Translations under genes and position numbers: made by a program | The notes under the pieces: generated by a model | The model's database searches: none | The model's input: only the letters and a program-made list of their open reading frames with translations | Told to the model about the DNA's origin: nothing | Origin: Methylobacterium hispanicum | GTDB taxonomy: Bacteria; Pseudomonadota; Alphaproteobacteria; Rhizobiales; Beijerinckiaceae | Direction of reading: 5' to 3' | Assembly (NCBI RefSeq): GCF_022179285.1 | Contig: NZ_BPQO01000036.1 | Location: 1-62,065, forward strand | DNA length: 62,065 bases | Shown here: in pieces, positions 44,747 through 53,360 of the stretch | How positions within the stretch are numbered: the stretch's first letter is position 1 | Layout of the letters: every line of letters starts with the position of its first letter

Positions 44747-45336
44747 TCCGCTCGGTCCTGCTCGCGCTGGCGCTCGCCGCCGCGCCGGCCGCGCAGGCCG
44801 CGGACGATCCCGCGCTCGCGACGGTGAAGACGCTCTACGGCAGCTTCGATGCGGCCGTGAAGGCCGGCGCCGGCACGCTGCAGCAGCGCCTCGACGCGGT
44901 TGGCCCCGCGATGGAGCGGAGCTTCGACTTCCCCGCCATGGTGCGCCTCGCGGTCGGCCCGCAATGGGCGTCGTTCACGCCCGAGCAGCAGGCTGCGTTG
45001 ACCGAGGCCTTCCGGCGCAACTTCGTGACGACCTACGCCAACCGCCTGAAGCAGGCGGCCGGCGGCAGGTTCGAGGTGCTGGGCAGCGAGCGGCGCGGGG
45101 CGGGCAGCCTCGTGCAGACCAAGGTCACCACGCCCGACAACGACGCGTCGCAGATCGACTTCGTCACCAATGCCGAGGGCAAGGTGACGGACGTGTTGCT
45201 CAACGGCAACGTGAGTGAGGTCGCGTCGCAGCGATCCGTCTTCAATCCGCCCCTGAAGGCTGGCGGCGCGGACGGTTTGCTGAAATTCCTGCGTCAGCGC
45301 ACCGAAAACATGCTCTCGGCCAAACCGACGCCTTGA
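44737..45336 (+). CDS. hpnM: Hopanoid-associated periplasmic protein HpnM (MlaC/Ttg2-like)
   Basis: A 199-residue protein with a signal peptide (residues 1 to about 21, ending AAQA). The mature domain resembles MlaC/toluene-tolerance lipid-binding proteins: LQQRLDAVGPAMERSFDFPAMVRLAVG, then TPEQQAALTEAFRRNFVTTYANRL. It probably carries a lipid such as a hopanoid across the periplasm. Start GTG 44737 overlaps hpnL by 10 nt, so translation is coupled. The next gene, hpnI, begins 64 nt further on. Confidence 0.92.
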   Translation: MRLIRSVLLALALAAAPAAQAADDPALATVKTLYGSFDAAVKAGAGTLQQRLDAVGPAMERSFDFPAMVRLAVGPQWASFTPEQQAALTEAFRRNFVTTYANRLKQAAGGRFEVLGSERRGAGSLVQTKVTTPDNDASQIDFVTNAEGKVTDVLLNGNVSEVASQRSVFNPPLKAGGADGLLKFLRQRTENMLSAKPTP

Positions 45337-45400
45337 ACGGCGCGCACCGTCCAATCCCGCCGCGGACCGGGCGGCCGATCCCCGCGACAGAGCGCACTTG

Positions 45401-46585
45401 ATGGACCTGACCTGGCTCTCGCCGATCTTCCTGCTGCTCGCGGTGGTCGGTTGCGTGTACGGACTGACGTCCGCGTGGCTCGGCGGCCGCTTCGCCGCCA
45501 AGCCCGCGCCGCGCCTTCCCGAGGGCGCGGCCAGGCCCTCCGTGACGATCCTGAAGCCGCTCTGCGGCCTGGAGCCCAACCTCTACCAGAATCTCGAGAC
45601 CTTCTGCCGGCAGGACTATCCCGGCCCCGTACAGGTCGTCTTCGGCGTGCAGAACGCGGCAGATCCGGCGATCGGCGTGGTCGAGCGGCTGCGCGAGGCC
45701 CATCCGGACCTGCGCATCGACCTCGTGATCGACGCGCGCCAGCACGGCTCGAACCGCAAGGTCTCGAACCTCATCAACATGGCCGAACACGTCGCGCACG
45801 CGGTGATCGTGCTCGCCGACAGCGACATGGTGGTGGCGCCCGACTACCTGGAGCGCGTGGTCGCCGAGCTGTCCCAGCCGGGCGTCACCGGCGTGACCTG
45901 CCTCTACCACGGCGTCCCGGCCAACCGCGGGGTCTACGCCCACCTGTCCGCGCTCGCCATCGACGTGCAGTTCCTGCCCAACGTCCTGATGGGCACCGGC
46001 CTCGGCCTCGCCAAGCCCTGCTTCGGCTCGACCATCGCCTTCACGGCCGAATCGCTCAGCCGAATCGGCGGCTTCCAGCGCATCCGGAACGACCTCGCCG
46101 ACGATTATGAGCTGGGCGAGGCGCTGCGCGGCCTCGGCGGGCGGATCGCGATCCCGAACTTCTCGATCGGGCACACTTGCGTCGATACCGAGATCCCCGG
46201 TCTCTGGCGGCATGAGCTGCGCTGGAATCGCACCATCCGCAACGTCGATCCTGCGGGCTACGCCGGCTCCGTCGTCACGCACGCCTTCCCGCTGGCTCTC
46301 ATCGGCGCGCTGCTCCCGGGCGCGGGCTCCGGGGCGCTCGCGGTGGCGGCGCTCGCGCTCGCCTGCCGCGTCCTGCTCTGCATCCGCCTGGAGCGGGCCT
46401 TCGGCCTCCAGCCCCACCCCTACTGGCTGTTGCCGATCCGCGACATCCTCTCCTTCATGAACTTCTCCTGGGGCTTCGTCTCGGGGGCGGTGACATGGAA
46501 AGGTCACGATTATCGGGTGGTTGCGGACGGCACGCTGATCCCGGAAGCGCAACTCAGCAAGGATGCTGAGGCGCCGACCGCCTGA
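45401..46585 (+). CDS. hpnI: Hopanoid glycosyltransferase HpnI (GT21)
   Basis: A 394-residue membrane glycosyltransferase that adds N-acetylglucosamine to bacteriohopanetetrol (shown for HpnI in other species). A membrane helix (about 4-24) precedes a GT-A domain with LKPLCGLEPNLYQNLETFC, LADSDMVVAPDYL (DxD-like) and LADDYELGEAL, and a (Q/R)xxRW-type site read here as HELRWNRTIR. Two C-terminal membrane segments follow. ATG 45401 is chosen; the codon before it is TTG. Its paralogue is the GT21 gene at 8337-9491. Confidence 0.93.
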   Translation: MDLTWLSPIFLLLAVVGCVYGLTSAWLGGRFAAKPAPRLPEGAARPSVTILKPLCGLEPNLYQNLETFCRQDYPGPVQVVFGVQNAADPAIGVVERLREAHPDLRIDLVIDARQHGSNRKVSNLINMAEHVAHAVIVLADSDMVVAPDYLERVVAELSQPGVTGVTCLYHGVPANRGVYAHLSALAIDVQFLPNVLMGTGLGLAKPCFGSTIAFTAESLSRIGGFQRIRNDLADDYELGEALRGLGGRIAIPNFSIGHTCVDTEIPGLWRHELRWNRTIRNVDPAGYAGSVVTHAFPLALIGALLPGAGSGALAVAALALACRVLLCIRLERAFGLQPHPYWLLPIRDILSFMNFSWGFVSGAVTWKGHDYRVVADGTLIPEAQLSKDAEAPTA

Positions 46586-46643
46586 TCTTCACGCCGATCC
46601 TCGAATTCTCGTCATCCGGCACTGCACTGAGGCCTTGAACCCC

Positions 46644-48068
46644 ATGCGCACGCTCTTTCTCCAGGCCCCCACCTTCGACGGGTTCGACGGCGGCGCCGGC
46701 TCCCGCTACCAGGCCAAGCGCGAGATCAAGTCGTTCTGGTACCCGACCTGGCTGGCCCAGCCGGCCGCCCTGGTGCCGAACTCTAAGCTGATCGACGCGC
46801 CGCCGCACAACATCAAGCTCGACGAGATCGTGGCCCAGGCCAACGACTTCGACCTCGTGGTGCTGCACACCTCGGTCCCGTCCTTCAAGTCGGACGTGAA
46901 GACCATCGAGGCCCTGAAGGCGGCCAACCCGCGGCTGATCGCCGGCCTGATCGGCGCCAAGGTGGCGGTGGACGCCGCCGGCGCCATGGAACAGGCCCCG
47001 GTGGTCGATTTCTGCGCCCGCAACGAGTTCGACTTCACCGTCAAGGAAGTCGCCGACGGCGTGCCGATGGCCGAGATCAAGGGCCTGTCCTACCGCAACG
47101 CCGACGGTGTCGTGATCCACAACGAGGATCGCGAGATCATGACGGACATGGACCAGCTGCCGTTCGTGACCTCCGTGTACAAGCGCGACCTCGAGATGGA
47201 GAAGTACTTCATCGGGTATCTGAAGCACCCCTACATCTCGTTCTATTCCGGCCGGGGCTGCAAGAGCCGCTGCACGTTCTGCCTCTGGCCGCAGACGGTC
47301 GGCGGCCACACCTACCGCACCCGCTCGGTCGCGCACGTGATCGAGGAGATCAAGTACTGCCTGAAGGAGTTCCCCCAGACCAAGGAGTTCTTCTTCGACG
47401 ATGACACCTTCACGGATAACCTGCCCCGCGCCGAGGAGATCGCCCGCGAGCTCGGCAAGCTCGGCGTCACGTGGTCGTGCAACGCGAAGGCGAACGTGCC
47501 GCGCGAGACCCTGAAGGTGCTCAAGGACAACGGCCTGCGCCTGCTACTGGTCGGCTACGAGTCCGGCAACCAGAAGATCCTGAACAACATCAAGAAGGGC
47601 ATGCGCGTCGAGGTGGCGGAGCGGTTCACCAAGGATTGCCACGACCTCGGCATCGCCATCCACGGCACCTTCATCGTCGGCCTGCCGGGCGAGACCAAGG
47701 AGACGATCCAGGAGACGATCGCCTTCGCCAAGCGCATCAACCCGCACACCATCCAGGTCTCGCTGGCCGCGCCCTATCCGGGCACCTTCCTCTACAAGCA
47801 GGCGGTCGAGAACGGCTGGCTCGACGTGGAGAACGCCGAGCTCGTCGATGAGAACGGCGTGCAGATCGCGCCGCTGCACTACCCCCACCTCTCGCATACT
47901 GAGATCTTCTCGGCGGTCGAGGAGTTCTACAAGAAGTTCTACTTCCGGGCGCCGAAGATCGCCTCCATCGTCAGCGAGATGGTCCGCTCGCCCGACATGA
48001 TGAAGCGGCGGCTCCGCGAGGGCGTCGAGTTCTGGCACTTCCTCCGGGAGCGCAAGGCCGCCGCCTGA
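46644..48068 (+). CDS. hpnJ: Hopanoid radical SAM protein HpnJ
   Basis: A 474-residue B12-binding-type radical SAM enzyme. The N-terminal half has a cobalamin-binding-like Rossmann domain (residues about 20-160). The [4Fe-4S] cluster motif CKSRCTFC has cysteines at 206, 210 and 213 (Cx3Cx2C). HpnJ is needed for the ring contraction that turns the glucosamine head group into the cyclitol ether. Start ATG 46644 gives the conserved MRTLFLQAPTFDGFDGG N-terminus. Between hpnJ and hpnK there are hairpins that may end or stabilise the transcript. Confidence 0.94.
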   Translation: MRTLFLQAPTFDGFDGGAGSRYQAKREIKSFWYPTWLAQPAALVPNSKLIDAPPHNIKLDEIVAQANDFDLVVLHTSVPSFKSDVKTIEALKAANPRLIAGLIGAKVAVDAAGAMEQAPVVDFCARNEFDFTVKEVADGVPMAEIKGLSYRNADGVVIHNEDREIMTDMDQLPFVTSVYKRDLEMEKYFIGYLKHPYISFYSGRGCKSRCTFCLWPQTVGGHTYRTRSVAHVIEEIKYCLKEFPQTKEFFFDDDTFTDNLPRAEEIARELGKLGVTWSCNAKANVPRETLKVLKDNGLRLLLVGYESGNQKILNNIKKGMRVEVAERFTKDCHDLGIAIHGTFIVGLPGETKETIQETIAFAKRINPHTIQVSLAAPYPGTFLYKQAVENGWLDVENAELVDENGVQIAPLHYPHLSHTEIFSAVEEFYKKFYFRAPKIASIVSEMVRSPDMMKRRLREGVEFWHFLRERKAAA

Positions 48069-48094
48069 GGCAGGTCGTCCGATCGAATCGAGAG

Positions 48095-48116
48095 AGGCCG
48101 GGCGCGAGCCCGGCCT
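48095..48116 (+). terminator. Hairpin after hpnJ
   Basis: AGGCCGGG (48095-48102) pairs with CCCGGCCT (48109-48116), followed by TTCCCGTTT. A weak intrinsic terminator or stabiliser in the 117-nt hpnJ-hpnK gap. Downstream genes may still be read through, or have their own promoter. Confidence 0.5.
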
Positions 48117-48125
48117 TTCCCGTTT

Positions 48126-48168
48126 CCAGGGCTCCGCCCTGGACCCCGCGAGAGGGCTCGGCCTCTCG
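48126..48168. repeat. Palindromic repeat pair in the hpnJ-hpnK gap (REP-like)
   Basis: Two hairpins: CCAGGGC/GCCCTGG (48126-48142) and CGAGAGG/CCTCTCG (48149-48168). The first shares the core AGGGCTCCGCCCT, the reverse complement of the AGGGCGGAGCCCT core at 22260-22272, so both belong to one family of intergenic repeats. Confidence 0.55.
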
Positions 48169-48185
48169 ACACCCGTGACGCGAGA

Positions 48186-49028
48186 GTGCCCGTGAAGCGA
48201 CTGGTCGTCACCGCCGACGATTTCGGCCTGAGTCTCGAAGTCAACGAGGCCGTCGAGCAGGCCCATCGCGACGGCATCCTCACGGCCGCGAGCCTGATGG
48301 TCTCCGCGCCCGGCGCCGCCGACGCGGTCGCGCGGGCGCGGCGCCTTCCCTCGCTGCGGGTCGGGCTGCACCTCGTCCTGGTCGAGGCCTGGCCGACGCT
48401 GCCGGCATCCGAACTGCCCGACCTCACGGACGGCGATGGGCTGATGCGCCGCGACATGGAGCGCCTCGGCCTCGACCTCGCGCTGAGACCCGCCGCCCGG
48501 CGCCAGCTCGCAGTCGAGATCCGGGCGCAGTTCGAGGCCTACCGCGCGACGGGCCTGCCGCTCGACCACGTCAACGCCCACAAGCACTTCCACATCCACC
48601 CGTTGATCGCCGGCCTCGTGCTGCGGATCGGGCGGGACTACGGGATGCGGGCGATTCGGGTACCGCGCGAGCCGCGCGAGATCCTGCGCCGGGCCGAGCC
48701 CGGCTTCCGGCCGCGGGCAGCGCTCGACACCGCACCCTGGGCGGCGCTCCTGGCGGTGCGGGCCCGGCAGGCGAGCCTCCTCGTCCCCGACCGGACGCTC
48801 GGCCTTGCCTGGTCGGGTGCGATGAGGCCGCACCGGGTGGCGGCACTCCTCGACGCCCTGCCGGACGGCCTGACGGAGCTCTACACGCACCCGGCGACGG
48901 CCGGCGGCTTCGCCGGTGAGGCGCCCGGCTACGCCTACGCAGCCGAGCGCGACGCGCTCGTCGATCCGCGCGCCCGCGCCGCGGTGGAACGGGCGGGCGC
49001 GGTGCTGGGCGGCTTCTCCGATTTCTAG
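48186..49028 (+). CDS. hpnK: Hopanoid-associated deacetylase HpnK (YdjC family)
   Basis: A 280-residue YdjC/ChbG-type carbohydrate deacetylase. The metal-binding residues are TADDFGLS (Asp-Asp, residues about 9-12) and NAHKHFHIHP (His cluster near residue 126). HpnK removes the acetyl group from the N-acetylglucosaminyl hopanoid made by HpnI, giving the free amine later found in the cyclitol ether. Start is GTG 48186, with another in-frame GTG two codons later. Confidence 0.92.
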   Translation: MPVKRLVVTADDFGLSLEVNEAVEQAHRDGILTAASLMVSAPGAADAVARARRLPSLRVGLHLVLVEAWPTLPASELPDLTDGDGLMRRDMERLGLDLALRPAARRQLAVEIRAQFEAYRATGLPLDHVNAHKHFHIHPLIAGLVLRIGRDYGMRAIRVPREPREILRRAEPGFRPRAALDTAPWAALLAVRARQASLLVPDRTLGLAWSGAMRPHRVAALLDALPDGLTELYTHPATAGGFAGEAPGYAYAAERDALVDPRARAAVERAGAVLGGFSDF

Positions 49029-49141
49029 GGTCGGCAGCACGGGGCCGCCCGGCGTGCCCGATCTTCGCGCGACGCCCGGCCGTTGATCGGACGGTTCGAC
49101 AGGGGCTAACGCTCGGGAGATCCGGGCCTAGAGCGTGGCGC

Positions 49142-50017
49142 ATGTCGAGAAAGCTGGTCTTCGTCAAAGGGCTCCGCCTCGGGCGGCTCGGTTCGGCCTA
49201 TCTGCGCTGCGACCAGCTCTGCGCCATCGTGGCGCGGTCCGGGCTTCTCGACGCGGACGACCTCGGCGTCACGGATCGGCCCGAGCGGGCCCGGGACAGC
49301 CTGCTGGTGGTCAACAAGAGCTACCTGATGGAGAACGGTGCTGCGGCCCTCGGCCAGCTGCGCCGGAACGGGAACGTCGTCGCGATCGACCCCGTCGACC
49401 TGAAGATCGCGCCGGGCGCCCGCATCGACGCGGACCTCCTGATCGCCAGCTCGCGGATGCAGGAAACGTTCTTCCGCGAGCATTTTCCCAGCCGCCCGAC
49501 GGTCTACGTTCCGCACCATGCCGACCTGAGGCTGCCGGCCCCGGGCGAGCCGCCGAGGCAGTTCGGGACCGGGTATTTCGGCGCGCTCTACAACGCGCCC
49601 TTCATGGAGGACCTCGTTGCGGCCGGCCTGTGCACGTTCCACAAGGCCGACGATCCGGCCGAGACAGGATGGATGCAGGAGGTCCCGCGCTACGCCTGCC
49701 ACTACGCCGCGCGCAGCTGGCAAGGCTTCGACGGGTTCAAGCCATTCACGAAGGGCATCATCGCGGCACGCTGCGGCGCGGTCGTCGTCGTCGATCGCAA
49801 CCCCGAAGCGATCGCGGCCCTGGGTGCGGATTACCCCTTCTACATCGATGATCCGTCCCTGCCCGGAATCCACGACGCCCTGGAGCGTGTCCGGTCGGCC
49901 TTCGGCTCCGACCCGTGGGATGCGGCTCGGGATGCCATGACGCGGCTTGCGGCGTCCGTCTCCGAGGCGGCGGTGGCCGAATCCGTCATCCGCCTGCGCC
50001 GCCACGCCGGTGGCTGA
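49142..50017 (+). CDS. Glycosyltransferase-like protein of unknown function in the hopanoid island
   Basis: A 291-residue soluble protein without signal or membrane helix. No catalytic motif is certain, but the C-terminal half (FKPFTKGIIAARCGAVVVV, then PEAIAALGADYPFYIDDPSL) looks like the nucleotide-sugar-binding half of a GT-B glycosyltransferase, and VYVPHHADL resembles a GT-B linker. It follows hpnK by 113 nt on the same strand and converges on hpnN. It is not among the standard hpn genes I know. It may modify the hopanoid head group or be an unrelated insert. Confidence 0.6.
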   Translation: MSRKLVFVKGLRLGRLGSAYLRCDQLCAIVARSGLLDADDLGVTDRPERARDSLLVVNKSYLMENGAAALGQLRRNGNVVAIDPVDLKIAPGARIDADLLIASSRMQETFFREHFPSRPTVYVPHHADLRLPAPGEPPRQFGTGYFGALYNAPFMEDLVAAGLCTFHKADDPAETGWMQEVPRYACHYAARSWQGFDGFKPFTKGIIAARCGAVVVVDRNPEAIAALGADYPFYIDDPSLPGIHDALERVRSAFGSDPWDAARDAMTRLAASVSEAAVAESVIRLRRHAGG

Positions 50018-50115
50018 TACGGCCGGCGGGTGATGCCGTCCGATGGCGGATCCCCCGGTCCCCGCGCAGGGGGGCGGAGGATCTCCGGCCCTCGCCGAGC
50101 CCCGGACGGAGCCGC

Positions 50116-52764
50116 CTACTTCGCCGACACGGCCTCGGCCTTGCGCGCGATCAACGGGTCCTTGCCGGCGGCGTCGCCCTCGGGGCGGTCCGCGTCGGGC
50201 TGCACCGGGGGCGGCCCCAGGAAGGCCGGCACCACGAAGAAGGCCGCCACCAGGGTGAAGAACAGGGACAGCGCCAGAAGCTTGCCCATGCTCGCCGTGC
50301 CCGGATGGCTCGACAGCACGAGCGAGCCGAAGGCCGTGCCGGTGGTGAGCGCGGAGAAGAAGATCGCGCGCGTCAGGCTCGAGGCCAGCATGTCGGTGAC
50401 ACCCGCCCGCCACGCGATCACGTAGTAGATGTGGAAGGCGACGCCCACCGCGAGCATCAGCGGCAGAGCGATGATGTTGGCGAAGTTCAACGGCATGCCG
50501 ACGACGTAGAGCGCCATCAGGGTCCACAGGGTTGCGAGAACCAGCGGGCCGAGCGTCATCGCCACGTCCCAGGGTTTGCGCAGGGCGACCGAAAGGATGA
50601 TAAAGATCAGCACGAAGGCTGTGACGCCCGCCTGAACGAAGGCGCCGAGGATCGTGTAGCTCGACGCGGTCGTGGCGACCGGCGCGCCGGTGGCGTGCGG
50701 TGCCACGGTGCGCACCTCGTTGGCGAAGTTGCGCAGCACCTCGTCGTCGTTCGAGTTGCCCTTCGGGTGCAGCTCGATGCGGGCGCGCCCGTCGGCGGCC
50801 ACCCACTCGGCCTTGAGCTGGGGCGGCAGGTTGTCGAGCGTGACCTTCTCGGGGTGGATCAGGCTGCGCAGCCGCGTCAGCAGCGGGTTCAGGTTCGCCG
50901 TGAGGGCGACCGAAGCGGCCTCACGCGTCGCGACCGGCGCCGCCGCGACCTTGTCGAGCGTGCCCGCGAGCTGTCCGGCCGCCTTGCCGCCGGGGCTGTC
51001 GTTGGCGATGCCGTTGAGCGCGGCGGCCGCGTCCTTCAGCGCCTTCACGTTGTCGGCATCGGTCGGCGGCGGCGGGCGGCGGGCCGGGTTCAGCACCGGA
51101 TCCAGCAACTCGGCCGTCTCGGCGATCGTGGCGAGCTTCTTGTCCTGGTCGCGCGGCACGAAGGTGTCGATGCTGTTGGCGCTCGACACGGCGGACAGGG
51201 CGGTGAGCTTCTTGGTCAGCTCCGGCACGGCATCGACGCTCGGCGCCAGCACGTCGATCACGTTGGGGCTGGTGGCCGGGTCCTTGATCAGGTCGAGGTA
51301 GGTGGCGATCGACTCGACCTTCGGGCTGCGCAGGTGCATCGGGTTCGAGTCGAAGGGCAGCTTCCACAGCAGCGGCGTGCCCGCGAGCGTGATCAGGCCG
51401 ACCGCGATCAGGATGCCCTTGCGGTGCGCGATGATCCACGGGTCGACGCCGGCGAGCCACGTCGTCTCGACGGCCTCCTTCTCGCCGCGCGGCTTGAACA
51501 CCGCGATCAGCGCGGGCAGCAGCGTCAGCGCGAACAGATAGGCCACGACCATGCCGGCGCCGGCGATCAGGCCGAGCTCCGACACGCCCCGGAAGGCGGT
51601 GGGCAGGAAGGCGAAGAAGCCGGCGATCAGCGAGACGGCCGCCAGCGTCAGGGACCAGCCGACCCCGCGCGTTGCGGCGCGGATGGCGGCCTCCAGCGTC
51701 GGCTGCTCGTAGCGGTCGGCCCGATAGCGCACCGCGAACTGGATGCCGAAGTCGATGCCCAGCCCGACGAAGAGCGCCGCGAAGGCCACCGAGATCGGGT
51801 TCAGCTCGCCGACCATCAGGAGGCCGAGCGCGGCGGTGACGATGAGGCCCGCGAAGGTCGTGATGATCACCGCGACCACGAGCGGCGCCGAGCGCAGCGC
51901 CAGCCAGAGGAACAGCACGATCGCACCGACCGTGACAGCGTTGTTCAGGAAGGCGTCGTCGGAGAGCGTCGCGAACTCGTCGTCGGCGACCGCCACCGGG
52001 CCGGTCAGCCGCATGGTCAGGCCGTACTCGGGCGCGATCTTCAGATCCTTGGCGACGTTCCGGATCAGCTTGGTCGCGTGGTAGCCGGGCTGCAGCGCGT
52101 TGAAGTCCAGCACCGGCTGGATCATCACGAACTTGCGCAGGTCCGTGGTCCGCGTCTCCCCGCCCGAGAGCAGCATCTGCCAGGAGAGGCGGGCGGGCTC
52201 GCCCTTCAGCACCCGCTGGAGCGTCGCATCGATCTGCCCCATGGGCTTCTCGAGATCCTCCAGCTTGGCGTCGCCGCTCTTCACGCCGCGGGCGCCGAGG
52301 GTGAGGACGCGCATCACGCCGCGCAGGGACGGGTCGGCTGCGAGCGGCCCGAGCAGGCCCTGCTGCTGCACCAGCTGCTCGGTCGTCTTCTCCAGTTCCT
52401 GCTGCGACATCAGCAGGAAGCCGTTCTTGTCGTAGAAGGGGCCGCCGTCCGGCCGGTACACGGTCTCGATGAGGTTCTTGTGGACGGCGAGCGCCTGGAC
52501 CAGAGCCGTCGCGGCCTGCTCGGCCTGCTCGGGGGTCTGCCCGTCGATGACGGCGACCACCGTGTTGGTCCGCTGCGGGAACGCCTTCTCGTAGGCGATC
52601 TCGTCCTGGCGCCAGGGCTCCTTCGGATCGATCAGCCGCTCGACATCCGTGTTGATCCGGAACAGGTGGGCGGCCAGTCCGGCACTTGCCGCGGTCAGGA
52701 CCGCGATCAGCGCGAGGACGACCCAGCGGTGCCGGACGGAGGACGCGACGAGACGTTCGATCAC
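50116..52764 (-). CDS. hpnN: Hopanoid transporter HpnN (RND/MMPL family)
   Basis: An 882-residue RND-type transporter that moves hopanoids to the outer membrane (shown in Rhodopseudomonas palustris). It has two membrane domains: a first helix (VVLALIAVLTAASAGLAA), a periplasmic domain with FRINTDVERLIDP, helices with FVGLGIDFGIQFAVRYR, then a second periplasmic domain and helices including LPLMLAVGVAFHIYYVIAWR. The start is GTG 52764 (VIERLVASSVRHR); the frame continues further upstream to 52869, but that stretch does not look like protein. It is transcribed away from hpnH. Confidence 0.93.
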   Translation of the reverse strand: MIERLVASSVRHRWVVLALIAVLTAASAGLAAHLFRINTDVERLIDPKEPWRQDEIAYEKAFPQRTNTVVAVIDGQTPEQAEQAATALVQALAVHKNLIETVYRPDGGPFYDKNGFLLMSQQELEKTTEQLVQQQGLLGPLAADPSLRGVMRVLTLGARGVKSGDAKLEDLEKPMGQIDATLQRVLKGEPARLSWQMLLSGGETRTTDLRKFVMIQPVLDFNALQPGYHATKLIRNVAKDLKIAPEYGLTMRLTGPVAVADDEFATLSDDAFLNNAVTVGAIVLFLWLALRSAPLVVAVIITTFAGLIVTAALGLLMVGELNPISVAFAALFVGLGIDFGIQFAVRYRADRYEQPTLEAAIRAATRGVGWSLTLAAVSLIAGFFAFLPTAFRGVSELGLIAGAGMVVAYLFALTLLPALIAVFKPRGEKEAVETTWLAGVDPWIIAHRKGILIAVGLITLAGTPLLWKLPFDSNPMHLRSPKVESIATYLDLIKDPATSPNVIDVLAPSVDAVPELTKKLTALSAVSSANSIDTFVPRDQDKKLATIAETAELLDPVLNPARRPPPPTDADNVKALKDAAAALNGIANDSPGGKAAGQLAGTLDKVAAAPVATREAASVALTANLNPLLTRLRSLIHPEKVTLDNLPPQLKAEWVAADGRARIELHPKGNSNDDEVLRNFANEVRTVAPHATGAPVATTASSYTILGAFVQAGVTAFVLIFIILSVALRKPWDVAMTLGPLVLATLWTLMALYVVGMPLNFANIIALPLMLAVGVAFHIYYVIAWRAGVTDMLASSLTRAIFFSALTTGTAFGSLVLSSHPGTASMGKLLALSLFFTLVAAFFVVPAFLGPPPVQPDADRPEGDAAGKDPLIARKAEAVSAK

Positions 52765-53260
52765 GAGTATCCTACCTGCCTGGGACCTGCACCGCACCGC
52801 TCGCGCGGGCACGTCCCTCCACATGACGGGCAGCCCGGCACGGCGCGTCACCGCCCGCCAGGCTATCAACTGCTACGGTTCGAGACGCCTGAACCGCGCC
52901 CGATGTTCCCGGACATCGCGGGCGACCCTGCGACGCGACCGGATCCGGAGCGCGGCGCTTCGGCCGGCTTGCGGACGGAGCGAGCCTGCGCCACGATCGC
53001 AGGCTCAGTAATCGGCCCCAGCCCCGAATGCAAACCAGTCGGGCGCGGGTTTGCCTCGTCGCGGTCATCCGTGCGATAGCGCACGGCACTGCGCGGAAGC
53101 CGGGTTCACGAGCGCACCCTCGTCCTAATCCCGACGCAATCCCCGGTTCAGTCGGGGCGGAGCGCCGAGGCGGGGATCTCCGCGGTGCGGGGCCGGAGTG
53201 CCGGCATCTGTGGCCGCTTTGCTTCAACCTCGAAAACATCGCGGCCCGGGGCGGCCGAAG

Positions 53261-53299
53261 GGTCTCTTTGAGACCGGTTCCAGGCTAGATCGCTGGAAC
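53261..53299 (+). promoter_or_regulatory. Two adjacent palindromes upstream of hpnH (possible operator)
   Basis: GGTCTC-TTT-GAGACC (53261-53275) is followed by GTTCCAG-N9-CTGGAAC (53277-53299). Both are perfect inverted repeats and end 62 nt before the TTG start of hpnH. They could be a repressor operator or mRNA leader structure; no regulator is identified. Confidence 0.4.
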
Positions 53300-53348
53300 T
53301 GAGGAATTTTTCGCGTTAAAGAGCCCCCGACCCCGGGGCCAACGACAC

Positions 53349-53353
53349 AGGAG
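53349..53353 (+). promoter_or_regulatory. Ribosome binding site that sets the hpnH TTG start
   Basis: AGGAG at 53349-53353 lies 7 nt before TTG 53361. No ATG or GTG is closer to the conserved N-terminus, so this site supports the rare TTG start. Confidence 0.7.
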
Positions 53354-53360
53354 CCGCATC

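Larger units (their letters stand above)
52765..53360. other. 596-nt divergent intergenic region between hpnN and hpnH
   Basis: No credible gene is seen; a short ORF at 53028-53288 has no protein-like features. It must hold the hpnN and hpnH promoters. Two palindromes are close to the hpnH start (reported separately), and several GC hairpins are scattered, for example near 53006-53014. A GGAAC-CGTT pair near 53295-53317 has only 14 nt spacing, too short for EcfG. Confidence 0.6.

Noticed and set aside
49915..53079. Open reading frame of 1054 codons on the plus strand
   Set aside because: It is antisense to hpnN and rich in Arg/Gly/Asp with no domain; not a gene.
53028..53288. 86-codon ORF upstream of hpnH
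   Set aside because: No signal, domain or RBS, and it overlaps the palindromes; probably random.
53295..53317. GGAAC and CGTT upstream of hpnH as an EcfG promoter
   Set aside because: Spacing is 14 nt, outside the 16-17 nt needed.
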